Source of the DNA: Corallococcus llansteffanensis
Lineage (GTDB): Bacteria; Myxococcota; Myxococcia; Myxococcales; Myxococcaceae
Direction: 5' to 3'
Assembly: GCF_003612055.1 (NCBI RefSeq)
Contig: NZ_RAWB01000014.1
Location: 1-41,131, forward strand
Length of the DNA: 41,131 nt
The notes under the pieces are model-generated. The model was not told where the DNA came from, ran no database searches, and saw only the letters and a list, made by a program, of their open reading frames with translations. Within the stretch, counting starts at the first letter, position 1, and every line of letters begins with the position of its first letter. The translations under genes and the position numbers were made by a program. This document shows, piece after piece, positions 1-8,150 of the stretch.

Positions 1-25
1 CTCCCGCCCTACCCGTGCTCCCGGG

Positions 26-718
26 TCAGTTGGGGCAGCTCACGCTGCCCTTGAAGTTGCAGCAGTTGTTGCCCGCTCGCCAGGACGCCGATGCTTCCGC
101 GCACTGAAACACGTCGGTCTGGGTCGCTCCGGCACCGTCAATGACGTAGCAGAAGTCCGAGTACGCCGCCGGCTGCACGGAGTGGCAGGTCGCGATGGCG
201 GAGGTCAGGTCCGTCGCGGAGATGATCTTGCTCGACCTTCCATTGTTGCAGTTGTAGCCGGGCAGGGCGTAACCACAGGTGTAGCTGCGTGTGGGGCAAG
301 AAAGGCTGCCCTTGAAGTTGCAGCAGTTGTTGCCCGCTCGCCAGGAGCCCGCGGCCGCCGAGCACTGCGTCACGTCGGTCGGGGTCGCTCCAGCGGCATC
401 GATGACGTAGCAGAAATCCGAGTACGCCGCCGGTTGCACGGCGCGGCAGGCGCCAATGGCCGCGTTCAGGTCCGCCGCGACGACATAGGCGCTCGTCCTT
501 CCGTTGTTGCAGCCATAGCCCGGCAACGCGTAGCCACAGATGTACGAGACGGCGGCGAGCTCAGCGCTGACCTCGCCGGTCGTGCCTTCGTCAATCCCTT
601 CGCCTTCGACACTTCCTCCGCACGCGCCAACCATCACTGAAAGAGCAAGCGCGAGAAGTACGCTGCGCACCGGCGCGTGGAGACGTTGGGTGATGCCGGA
701 GCTGTTCATGGCAATCAT
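26..718 (-). CDS. Lipoprotein with two tandem 8-cysteine repeats
   Basis: A 230-residue secreted lipoprotein of unknown function. The ATG at 718 is chosen because AGAGG lies 7 nt upstream; an in-frame upstream extension to 799 has no signal sequence. The N-terminus is a lipoprotein signal (hydrophobic stretch ending VGAC, Cys33). After a short acidic linker the rest is two copies of an 87-residue unit, each opening with CGYALPGY and closing with WRAGNNCCNFKG, and each holding eight cysteines at matching positions. The even, conserved cysteine pattern suggests four disulfides per unit in an extracytoplasmic domain. The two units share a 42-bp exact DNA repeat, so the duplication is fairly recent. 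It is transcribed divergently from the gene starting at 953. I do not recognise the repeat as a named domain, so the function is unknown. Confidence 0.8.
   Translation of the reverse strand: MIAMNSSGITQRLHAPVRSVLLALALSVMVGACGGSVEGEGIDEGTTGEVSAELAAVSYICGYALPGYGCNNGRTSAYVVAADLNAAIGACRAVQPAAYSDFCYVIDAAGATPTDVTQCSAAAGSWRAGNNCCNFKGSLSCPTRSYTCGYALPGYNCNNGRSSKIISATDLTSAIATCHSVQPAAYSDFCYVIDGAGATQTDVFQCAEASASWRAGNNCCNFKGSVSCPN
44..346 (-). repeat. Intragenic direct repeat, 261-bp period
   Basis: A 42-bp segment beginning at 44 recurs exactly beginning at 305. The flanking sequence is also similar over the whole 87-codon unit. This is the DNA footprint of the internal duplication in the cysteine-rich lipoprotein. 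Confidence 0.85.
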
Positions 719-952
719 TCGCAATCCTCTTTCCTGGGCGGATACGCCCTTCGGGTTGTGCGGGTTCACAAGACACCCCGGAAGAAACATCCAAGTCAAG
801 AAATCCTGGAAATGCCTCCAATCCTGATCGCGCGCCGTCGGTCCAGGGTCGACACGTACGGTCGGAACGTCTTGCTCACCCCACCCGTACCGTTCACGAT
901 TCCCGCCAGTTCGTGGAACCCTGACTCCAACAGACTTCTAGAGCGCTCGTGT

Positions 953-1495
953 ATGCGAATCGCTGTATCCGGCACTCACCGCGCGGGAAAGACCACCCTT
1001 GTCGAAGAGCTGTCCGACCTTCTCCCGACCTACGCGACGGTGGATGAGCCGTACCACCAGTTGGAGGAAGAGGGGTACGAGTTCGCGGCGCCCCCGTCGG
1101 TCGAGGATTTCGAAGAGCAGCTCGCACGGTCCATCGCCGACCTCGATGATGACCACCGCGACGTGTTGTTCGACCGATGTCCCGTCGACTTCATCGGATA
1201 CCTGTTGGCCCACGAGGACCGCGACGCGTTCGACCTTGACGCATGGCTCCCGCGCGTACGCAGCGCCCTCCGAAAGCTCGATCTGGTCGTGCTGGTTGGG
1301 ATCGAACAGCCGGATCGGATCAATCTCTCCTCCTCGGACGACGAGGAGCTGCGCCTGTCGGTTGATGCGAAGCTGAAGGAGCTCCTCCTCGGTGATCCCC
1401 ATGCCCTGGGCGTGGCGGTGCTCGAGGTCGAAGGTTCTTTGAGAGCGCGTGCGAAGCAGGTTCTCAAGCACCTTGGGAGTGGCTCGGTTCCGTAG
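953..1495 (+). CDS. Small P-loop ATPase / nucleotide-kinase-like protein
   Basis: A 180-residue cytoplasmic protein. It begins MRIAVSGTHRAGKTTL, a textbook Walker A loop (GTHRAGKTT, residues 7-15) at the very N-terminus, and has a later FDRCPVDFIGYL segment resembling the DR-containing Walker B/DRx region of NadR-type and other deoxynucleoside-kinase-like P-loop proteins. This layout is that of the small AAA/kinase family often annotated as ATP-binding protein. Substrate unknown. The ATG at 953 is used because the family starts directly before the P-loop; the frame is open further upstream but that sequence is low in recognisable content. No strong Shine-Dalgarno is visible. It stands alone between the divergent lipoprotein gene and the NRPS-type gene. 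Confidence 0.75.
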   Translation: MRIAVSGTHRAGKTTLVEELSDLLPTYATVDEPYHQLEEEGYEFAAPPSVEDFEEQLARSIADLDDDHRDVLFDRCPVDFIGYLLAHEDRDAFDLDAWLPRVRSALRKLDLVVLVGIEQPDRINLSSSDDEELRLSVDAKLKELLLGDPHALGVAVLEVEGSLRARAKQVLKHLGSGSVP

Positions 1496-1607
1496 GGCGT
1501 CCAGTCCATGGGCACACCCCCCGCCCCAGAAGCGACCGCGCATATCCAACAGGGCATCGCCTCCCGACGGCCACGCCCCCCATGAATCGGTGCGGCAGGA
1601 GGCGGCA

Positions 1608-1663
1608 CCTGCGTCATGGAGCAAGGGAGGCCCCACGGCCGGCCGCATGGACCCTGACGCAGG
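1608..1663. promoter_or_regulatory. Inverted repeat upstream of the E-C didomain gene
   Basis: CCTGCGTCA (1608-1616) is followed after 38 nt by its exact reverse complement TGACGCAGG (1655-1663), ending 21 nt before the ATG at 1685. This could be a regulatory site or an mRNA hairpin; nothing else supports a specific role. Confidence 0.25.
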
Positions 1664-1684
1664 CCCGGTGGTACGAGAAAGCAC

Positions 1685-4483
1685 ATGGGTGAAACCGAGG
1701 ACGCGCTCCACTCCCGGGCAGGGATGAAATCGGGTGACGCGAAAGCTTCCGCTCGGGACACGGAGCCCGGGGTCGTGACGGGCGAAGTGCCACTCACCCC
1801 CGTGCAGCACTGGTACCTGTCGCAGCCCCGGAACTGGCCTGAACACTTCAATCAGGCGGCGCTGCTCGTCCCACACGAGCCGCTGCGCGCCGAGTGGCTG
1901 AAGCAGGCGGTGCGCCATCTGGTGCGGCACCACGATGCGCTCCGCATGCGATTCGAGTGGACCCGCTCCGGCTGGTCGCAGCACTGCATGCCTCCCGACG
2001 ACCTGCTGGAGGTGGAGCACTTCGAGCTGGGCCACCTGCGGCCGGAGCAGCAAGTCGCCGCCCTCGAAGCCATCGCCACCCGACTCCAGGACGAGTTGAT
2101 CATGGGGCAGGCGCCGATGTTGAGGGTCGCCCGCTTCACGTCGGGGCTGGACGAACCGGAGCAGTTGCTGCTGATCGCCCAACACCTCGTGGTGGATGGG
2201 CTCTCCTGGCGCATCCTGCTGGAGGACTTCCAGACCGCGTACCAGCAACTGCGAGAGGGACGCGCTCCCCACCTCCCCGACAAGACCACGTCCTTCCAGC
2301 AATGGTCGCGGCGGCTGGTCGAGTACGCGCGCTCGTCCACGCCCCCGTTGGATTACTGGAGAAGCCTTCCGAGCTCGGCCGACGGCCACCTGCCGGCGGA
2401 CCTGGCCGCCACGGGGATATCCGCCCAGACAGTGGGCACTGCGCGAACCCATTCCTGTGCACTGGGCGCGGAGGAAACCCAGGCGCTTCTGGGCGAAGTG
2501 CTCAAGACCTTCCACTGCGAGCTCAACGACATCCTGCTGACCGCGCTGGCCTCCGCGCTCGCCTCGTGGACCCGGAGACGCCGCTGGATCATCGACCTGG
2601 AGGGGCACGGCCGCGAGCCGCTCTTCGACGACGTGGACCTGTCGCGGACCGTGGGCTGGTTCACCTCCCGGGTCCCGGTGGTGCTCGAACACGAAGGCGA
2701 TGACGTGCGCGACACGCTCCAGTCCGTGAAGGCCCGGCTGCGCGGCATCCCGAACCGGGGCCTCGACTACGGCATCCTGCGCTACCTGCGCGAGGACACC
2801 TCCGAGCCGGTGCCGGAGGTCTACCCGGGGCTGCTCTTCAACTGCCTGGGACAGGCCGCCCCGGTCTTCTCCGGCGACGCGCTCTTCCAGCCGTCCGACG
2901 CCTCGGTGGGGCCCACCACGAGCCTGCTCACGTTTCGTCCGCACCTGCTGGAGGTCCACAGCCTCGTGCAGGAAGGACGGCTGCGGGTGGACTGGACCTA
3001 CAGCCCGGCACTCCTCCTCCCGGAGACGATCGCACGGCTCGCCGAGCACTTCCTCCAGGCGCTCCGGCAATTCGTCGCGCTCGCCCGCACCGACGGCGTC
3101 CGGCGTCTGTCGCCCGCGGACTTCCCGCTCGCACGCGTGGACCGCTCGGGGCTGGTCCGGATCCTGGCGGAGCGCGGCCCCATGGAAGAGCTCTACCCGC
3201 TGGCGCTGTCGCAGCAGGAGATGTTCGAGGAGAGCCGGGCCCGTCCCGGAACGTGGGCCTACGCCCTCCAGATCTCCGGGCGCATCTCCGGCGCCCTTTC
3301 ACCGGAGAACTTCGAGCGGGCCTGCCAGCACGTCATCGACCGCACCCCGGTGCTGCGAAGCGCGGCGGTGTTCGACAGCGTGTCGGTCCCTCATCAGGGG
3401 GTCCAGCACAAGGCCCGTCTCACCGTCGAACGGATCGACCTGGCTCAGATCGCGCCGAGGCTGCACTCCGTGGAGCTGGCGCGACAGAAGGATGACGCAC
3501 GGCGCGGCTTCAATCTGGAGCGGGCACCGCTGATGCGCCTCTCGCTCGTCAAGAGCGCGCCGGAGCGCTACCACTTCGTCTGGAGCACCCATCACGGAAT
3601 GCTGGACGACTGGAGCATGTCCCTCCTGCTCCAGGAGGTCTTCACCGTGTACGTGGCCCTTGAGCAAGGCGCGCCGGTGGACCTGCCCGCCCGGACGCCC
3701 TTCCGCGAGGTGATCCGCTGGCTGGAACGTCAGGACCTGGCGAAGGCGGAGGCGTACTGGCGCAGCGAACTCGCGGGGCTCGCGCTCCCCCTCCGCGCGG
3801 AGCCCACGGGCGCACGTCCTGAATGGCGCTGGGCGGAGAAACGGGTACGGCTGTCGCGGAAGACCACCGAAGCTCTCTCCCGCATGGCACGCCGTCACCG
3901 GCTCACGCTGAACACCGTGGTCCAGGGCGCCTGGGCGCTGGTGCTCGCACGGAGTCAGCAGCGACAGGAGGTCTGCTTCGGCGCGACGTCGGAGGTCCGC
4001 CCCTCGGAAGTGCCCGGCATCGAGGAACTCATCGGGCCCCTGCTCAACACGCTCCCGGTCCGCGCGCGGTTGGACCCGAAGGCGTCGGCCGCCGAATGGC
4101 TCGGAAGCCTCCAGGCGCGCCAGCAGGAGCAGCGCCCGTTCGAGCACGTCCCCCTCTCCACGCTGCGCCGCTGGATGGGCGCACCGGACGGGGCTCCCCT
4201 GTTCGACAGCATCGTCCGCTTCCAGCAACACCCGATGCGGTTCTCCGCGGACCCGCGCGCGCTCGGGTTCACGTTCGACAAGATGCGGGTCATCGACCGA
4301 TGGCCGTACCCGCTCGCGCTCAGCGTGGTGCCCGGTGAGCAATTGAAGATCGAACTGGGACACCGGCTCGACCGCGTCGACACCGAACAGGCGCGGCACC
4401 TGCTGCAACACTTCCGGCGGCTGCTGACACACCTGGCGAATGGGCTCGAGCAACGACTCGGGGCGTTGATGGAAAGTCCGTGA
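1685..4483 (+). CDS. Orphan NRPS-type epimerization-condensation didomain protein
   Basis: A 932-residue protein made of two condensation-fold domains. Domain 1 (about residues 33-480) has QHLVVDG at 166-172, in which the second, catalytic His of HHxxxDG is kept and the first is Gln. It also has TVGWFTSRVPV and RGIPNRGLDYG near residue 354, the RxxPxxGxxYG motif diagnostic of epimerization (E) domains. Domain 2 (about 500-925) starts YPLALSQQEMF and has HHGMLDDW near residue 637, a condensation (C) motif with the final Gly changed to Asp. No adenylation domain, carrier-protein serine motif or thioesterase is visible in the protein or in the neighbouring genes. In known NRPS systems E epimerises a carrier-bound residue and the following C domain condenses it, so this looks like a detached E-C hinge acting in trans or a remnant. 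The start at 1685 has only a weak ribosome site; ATG 1724 is an alternative. Confidence 0.85.
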   Translation: MGETEDALHSRAGMKSGDAKASARDTEPGVVTGEVPLTPVQHWYLSQPRNWPEHFNQAALLVPHEPLRAEWLKQAVRHLVRHHDALRMRFEWTRSGWSQHCMPPDDLLEVEHFELGHLRPEQQVAALEAIATRLQDELIMGQAPMLRVARFTSGLDEPEQLLLIAQHLVVDGLSWRILLEDFQTAYQQLREGRAPHLPDKTTSFQQWSRRLVEYARSSTPPLDYWRSLPSSADGHLPADLAATGISAQTVGTARTHSCALGAEETQALLGEVLKTFHCELNDILLTALASALASWTRRRRWIIDLEGHGREPLFDDVDLSRTVGWFTSRVPVVLEHEGDDVRDTLQSVKARLRGIPNRGLDYGILRYLREDTSEPVPEVYPGLLFNCLGQAAPVFSGDALFQPSDASVGPTTSLLTFRPHLLEVHSLVQEGRLRVDWTYSPALLLPETIARLAEHFLQALRQFVALARTDGVRRLSPADFPLARVDRSGLVRILAERGPMEELYPLALSQQEMFEESRARPGTWAYALQISGRISGALSPENFERACQHVIDRTPVLRSAAVFDSVSVPHQGVQHKARLTVERIDLAQIAPRLHSVELARQKDDARRGFNLERAPLMRLSLVKSAPERYHFVWSTHHGMLDDWSMSLLLQEVFTVYVALEQGAPVDLPARTPFREVIRWLERQDLAKAEAYWRSELAGLALPLRAEPTGARPEWRWAEKRVRLSRKTTEALSRMARRHRLTLNTVVQGAWALVLARSQQRQEVCFGATSEVRPSEVPGIEELIGPLLNTLPVRARLDPKASAAEWLGSLQARQQEQRPFEHVPLSTLRRWMGAPDGAPLFDSIVRFQQHPMRFSADPRALGFTFDKMRVIDRWPYPLALSVVPGEQLKIELGHRLDRVDTEQARHLLQHFRRLLTHLANGLEQRLGALMESP

Positions 4484-4526
4484 AGACGAACATCCGGTCC
4501 GGCTCCGGGGCCGTACCGTGGAGCGT

Positions 4527-6239
4527 ATGCACCGTGCTCCGCTGCGCCTCGCGCTCCTCCTCGCGCCTCTGCTCTCAGGGGCCGCCTGCCACCGCACCGC
4601 GACTCCCGCGCCCGAACCCGCGGGCCACGTCCGCCCCGGCACGCCTCCGGAAGTAGACATCGTCCGGGCGCGGGCGCTCGGGCAGACGGCCGCGTTCACG
4701 TGGGAGGAGTGGGGGCCGGCGGCCTTCGCGCGGGCGAAGCGGGAGGGCCGCTACCTCCTGGTCGATGGCGCGGCCGAGTGGTGTCACTGGTGCCACGTGA
4801 TGGACGAGACGACGTACCGCGACCCCGAGGTGGGGCGGCTGCTGCGTGAGCGCTTCGTGGCCATCCGCGTGGACGTGGACGCGCGGCCGGACCTCGCCGA
4901 GCGCTGGGTGGACTACGGCTGGCCCGCGACCATCCTGCTGACCCCGGACGCGGAGGAGGTGGGCAAGTACCGGGGCTACCTCGCACCGGAGCGACTGCGC
5001 GCCATCCTTCAGCGCGTGGAGGCGCTGGAGGCCGAGTCCCAGCGCACCGCGCGCCCGCTCTCGCTGGACCTGCCCGCGTCCCCCGTGATGCTGCCGTGGG
5101 TGACCTCGAACGTGGTCCGGGGGATGGACGGCTGGTACGACGCCCAGGAAGGCGGCTGGGGCCGCACCCAGAAGGCGCCCCTGGGGGCCAACGTGGAGTT
5201 CGAGGTGCTCCGGGCCGCGCGTGGGGACTCGGCGGCGCGCGAGCGAATCGCTCGCACGCTGGAGCGGCAGCGCGCGGTGCTGGACCCCGTGTGGGGTGGC
5301 GTCTACCAGTACTCGGCGGCGTCCCACTGGAAGGCGCCCCACTTCGAGAAGTTGATGTTCATGCAGGCGTCGAACCTGGAGGCCTACGCGCGGGCCTGGG
5401 CCCTGCTCAGGACGCCCGCGCTCCTGGAGGACGCACGCGGCATCGCCCGGTACCTGGAGCGCTTCCTCCAGGCACCGGATGGAACGTTCTACGCGAACCA
5501 GGACGCGGACGTGGGCGCGCACGACCGGAGCGTGCCCTTCGTGGACGGGCACGTGTACTACGCGCGGGACGACGCGGGCCGCCGGGCACTCGGGATGCCG
5601 TGGGTGGACACGCATGTGTACGCGCGGGAGAACGGGCTCGCGGTGGCGGCGCTCGTGACGGTGCACGAGGCGACCGGCGACAAGGAGCCCCTGGCCCTCG
5701 CGAGGAAGGCCATGGACGTGCTGCTCTCGAGTCACGTGGGCGAGGACGGAGCGGTGTGGCGCGAGGCCTCCCCGCACTCGGGCCCGCGCTTCCTGGCGGA
5801 CGCGGCGGCGCTGGGCCGGGCCCTGGCGCTGCTCGCGCGAACCACGGGCGAAGCGCGCTACCGGGAGGCCGCCCAACGCGTGGGCCACGCGATGATGCGG
5901 GACTTCGCGGATCCGGCGAGCGGAGCGCTGTACGAACAGACGCTGGACCGGGACGCGGTGGGCATGTTCGCGCGGAGAGAGCGCCCGTTCGCGCACAACG
6001 TGGTGGCGGCGCGCTTCCTGGCCGCGCTGCATGCGCTCACGGCGGACCCGGCGTGGCGCGAACGGGGCCGCGACGTGCTCGCGGCGACAACGACCCCGGC
6101 GACGCTCGAAGCGCAGGGCCGGATGCTGGGGGACTTCCTGCTCGCAGCGGATGCGCTCGGCGTGGTGCCCTGGCCCCAGGGGATCCTCCCCAGTGGGGCG
6201 CGCTGGCCAGCGGATCGTCGTCCTGATGGCCTCCATTGA
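4527..6239 (+). CDS. DUF255 (YyaL/SSP411-type) thioredoxin-fold lipoprotein
   Basis: A 570-residue protein. An N-terminal hydrophobic segment ends LLSGAAC (Cys21), a near-canonical lipobox, so it is probably exported. The thioredoxin-like DUF255 domain follows, with the family signature AEWCHWCHVM (Cys86 and Cys89), then GWPATILLTPD. The C-terminal two thirds is the alpha/alpha-barrel typical of this family, with repeats of the kind FEVLRAARG and NQDADVGAHD. Full YyaL/SSP411 proteins are about 650-700 residues, so this one is somewhat short. The biochemical role of the family is not settled; thiol-disulfide chemistry is inferred from the CxxC pair. The start could also be the GTG at 4518. It lies 43 nt after the E-C gene and its stop is 6 nt from the convergent DUF3626 gene. 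Confidence 0.85.
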   Translation: MHRAPLRLALLLAPLLSGAACHRTATPAPEPAGHVRPGTPPEVDIVRARALGQTAAFTWEEWGPAAFARAKREGRYLLVDGAAEWCHWCHVMDETTYRDPEVGRLLRERFVAIRVDVDARPDLAERWVDYGWPATILLTPDAEEVGKYRGYLAPERLRAILQRVEALEAESQRTARPLSLDLPASPVMLPWVTSNVVRGMDGWYDAQEGGWGRTQKAPLGANVEFEVLRAARGDSAARERIARTLERQRAVLDPVWGGVYQYSAASHWKAPHFEKLMFMQASNLEAYARAWALLRTPALLEDARGIARYLERFLQAPDGTFYANQDADVGAHDRSVPFVDGHVYYARDDAGRRALGMPWVDTHVYARENGLAVAALVTVHEATGDKEPLALARKAMDVLLSSHVGEDGAVWREASPHSGPRFLADAAALGRALALLARTTGEARYREAAQRVGHAMMRDFADPASGALYEQTLDRDAVGMFARRERPFAHNVVAARFLAALHALTADPAWRERGRDVLAATTTPATLEAQGRMLGDFLLAADALGVVPWPQGILPSGARWPADRRPDGLH

Positions 6240-6245
6240 TGTGTC

Positions 6246-7094
6246 CTACAGCCTCCGCCCGAAGCGGGCCAGGCAATGCCAGACCTTCTTGAGCTGCTGC
6301 GGGTCCCATGCGGCGTTCGTGCGGGCCCGGCCCAGGATGAATGGCGTGAGCCACGCCTGGTCCGCGAGCCGTTCCGCGAGTTGGACGATGTCATCTCCCC
6401 GGTAGTCCGGATGACGGCGGAGCGTCTCCACCTCGACGGCGTAGCCCGGATGCCACTCCAGTCTCACGCCCAGGGCCTGCGCCTCCTCCTCGACCTGCGT
6501 CCCGCGGTAGCTCGGGTCGAGCACCAGCGCCTCCATGTCGCCCGGAATGCGGAGGTCCCCGTGAACATGGGCCTCGATGTACGCGTCCAGCGGGTCCTCG
6601 AAGGGGGTGGCTTCCGCCAGCGCGATGAGGTCCATCCGACGGGCGGTGCCAAAGGACTCGGGCTCGAAGACGCTGTCAGGGAAGCAGAAACTGGCGCGGT
6701 CCAGCGTCTCCTCGGTCAGACGGAAATGGCTGGAGCCGAAACGCGGGGACGCACCATAGGGGTCGCCCCGGAAGTCGAGTGCGCCGTACTTGGGACGCTC
6801 GCGGTCGTGACGCAGGTCGTAGTGGCCATGGAAGAGCCGGCTCTCCCACTTCCAGCGAGCCCCCGCGGGAAACGCCGTGAGCCCCCCGTTGCTCGTGCGC
6901 GTCTCGAACTGGGATCGATAGCCCCCGTCGCGCCGCATCGCGGTCAGGATGCTGCCGCCCTGAAAGGGAACGTCCGGGTGGAAGTGAAGGGTGATGCGGA
7001 ACCGGCGGTCCAGCGGCCCTCCACGGGCCTTTCGCTCCAGGTGCTCCAGGGCGGGATGTGGAATACGCCGGTCAGGCGTCCACGGAGGCGGCAT
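6246..7094 (-). CDS. DUF3626 domain-containing protein
   Basis: A 282-residue cytoplasmic protein recognised by the order of DUF3626 blocks: ITLHFHPD, GYRSQFETRTSNGGLTA, WESRLFHGHYD, RPKYGALDF, FGSSHFRL and, towards the end, LGVRLEWHPGYAVEVE. Many His, Asp and Glu residues are conserved in these blocks, which hints at a metal-dependent enzyme, but no activity is established for the family. The ATG at 7094 is preceded by AGAAGG at good spacing. It is convergent with the DUF255 gene. It may share a transcript with the minus-strand membrane protein gene upstream (79-nt gap). Confidence 0.8.
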   Translation of the reverse strand: MPPPWTPDRRIPHPALEHLERKARGGPLDRRFRITLHFHPDVPFQGGSILTAMRRDGGYRSQFETRTSNGGLTAFPAGARWKWESRLFHGHYDLRHDRERPKYGALDFRGDPYGASPRFGSSHFRLTEETLDRASFCFPDSVFEPESFGTARRMDLIALAEATPFEDPLDAYIEAHVHGDLRIPGDMEALVLDPSYRGTQVEEEAQALGVRLEWHPGYAVEVETLRRHPDYRGDDIVQLAERLADQAWLTPFILGRARTNAAWDPQQLKKVWHCLARFGRRL

Positions 7095-7173
7095 GTCCGC
7101 CTTCTACCGCACTCGGGCGGCCGACTGGGGAGCACAGCGCGGCCCGGGCCGCGTGACGCACCTGGGGCCGCGG

Positions 7174-8001
7174 TCAGGATTCAGGCGTGGGCGCTTGAGG
7201 ATCCGTGGGAGCTGCTTCCCCTGTCTCCGTCTTCTCCGGGACCGGGCGCATCACGATGGCGGCCCACAGTGCCAGGTGCCAGGGCATCAGCAGGAGGCTG
7301 CCGGGGCCCATGGAGGCCGTGCCCACGAGGCTCGCCAGTCCCCAGCCGACGAACAGCAACCACAACCCCACCGCGCCAACGACTTGCAGCCAGCGCTTCT
7401 CCAGGCTGTGGCCAAGGAAGGAGCACAGCGCGGGAAGCCACACCCCCAACATCCCGAGGATGAGGGATTGCCCCAGGGAGGAGCCCCAGTCGAACTGCCT
7501 GGCGCCGGTGAACGCCCCGACCAGTCTGATGAGGCCCGTCTGGTGCAACGAAGACAGCAGCATGACGACGATGCTTCCTGCCCCGGGGCCCGGTCCCGTC
7601 CGTGGGCTGTCGTCGACGGGGGGCGCGGACGGGTACGATTCCACCATTTCGGGAGGCAGCTCCAGCGCGTACGGATACCCCAGGGCCAGCAGGGCGGCCT
7701 TGGCCGCCTGACGCACCGTCGTCCAGTTCTCCCCCCTGTACTTGCCCACGGGGTTGTCGCGCGACATCAGTCCCAGCAGCAGGTCCGCCCGCTCCCGGAG
7801 CGACTCGTCCGCAGCGGGGGCACGGCCCATCGCCGCGATGAGCGCGTCGATGTCCGCACGCACCATCCCAGGTGAGTTCACCCTGGTCAGCAGGGCCGCG
7901 AGCGGGGGAAACGCCTCCGCCGTCTCCGCGGCCACGGGCTCAGGCGCGTCGGTCGTCTCGTCGGTGGTGGGCGGCGCGGGGCGGTGGGCTTGTTGGGACA
8001 T
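7174..8001 (-). CDS. Four-helix membrane protein of unknown function
   Basis: A 275-residue protein. The first half is soluble, proline- and acid-rich, with a helical segment (LLTRVNSPGMVRADIDALI... LLGLMSRDNPVGKYRGENW). The second half has four hydrophobic segments, beginning with SIVVMLLSSLHQTGLIRLV and ending WHLALWAAIVMRPV, and a proline/threonine-rich tail. The ATG at 8001 is preceded by AGGAG with 6-nt spacing. The open frame extends far upstream but has no plausible start there. I do not recognise a domain. It resembles the many small myxobacterial membrane proteins with a cytoplasmic N-terminal region. Confidence 0.75.
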   Translation of the reverse strand: MSQQAHRPAPPTTDETTDAPEPVAAETAEAFPPLAALLTRVNSPGMVRADIDALIAAMGRAPAADESLRERADLLLGLMSRDNPVGKYRGENWTTVRQAAKAALLALGYPYALELPPEMVESYPSAPPVDDSPRTGPGPGAGSIVVMLLSSLHQTGLIRLVGAFTGARQFDWGSSLGQSLILGMLGVWLPALCSFLGHSLEKRWLQVVGAVGLWLLFVGWGLASLVGTASMGPGSLLLMPWHLALWAAIVMRPVPEKTETGEAAPTDPQAPTPES

Positions 8002-8084
8002 GGAGTGCTCCTGACGACAGTCATCCCCCCTGCCGGCTACCTGGGGCAAGGGGTGGGGCCGTCGTCTGGAGGGCATCGGATGCA

Positions 8085-8106
8085 GGCACACTGGGGGCAC
8101 ATGCGG
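8085..8106 (+). repeat. 22-bp repeat, copy A (GGCACA half-sites)
   Basis: GGCACA occurs twice in direct orientation, 11 bp apart, followed by TGCGG. The same 22 bp recur at 17080-17101 with one mismatch. The short direct-repeat layout is reminiscent of recombinase or regulator binding sites; that role is inferred only. Confidence 0.45.
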
Positions 8107-8150
8107 TCCCACAGGGCCAACCCCGGGAGGCGATGCCCAGGGCTTGGCGC

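Noticed and set aside
938-3070. 710-codon open frame on the minus strand opposite the P-loop and E-C genes
   Set aside because: It is the antisense shadow of two well-supported plus-strand genes; its product is arginine/glycine-rich and shows no domain.
1685-6239. Secondary-metabolite gene cluster around the E-C protein
   Set aside because: No adenylation, carrier, ketosynthase, thioesterase or tailoring genes accompany it in the window.
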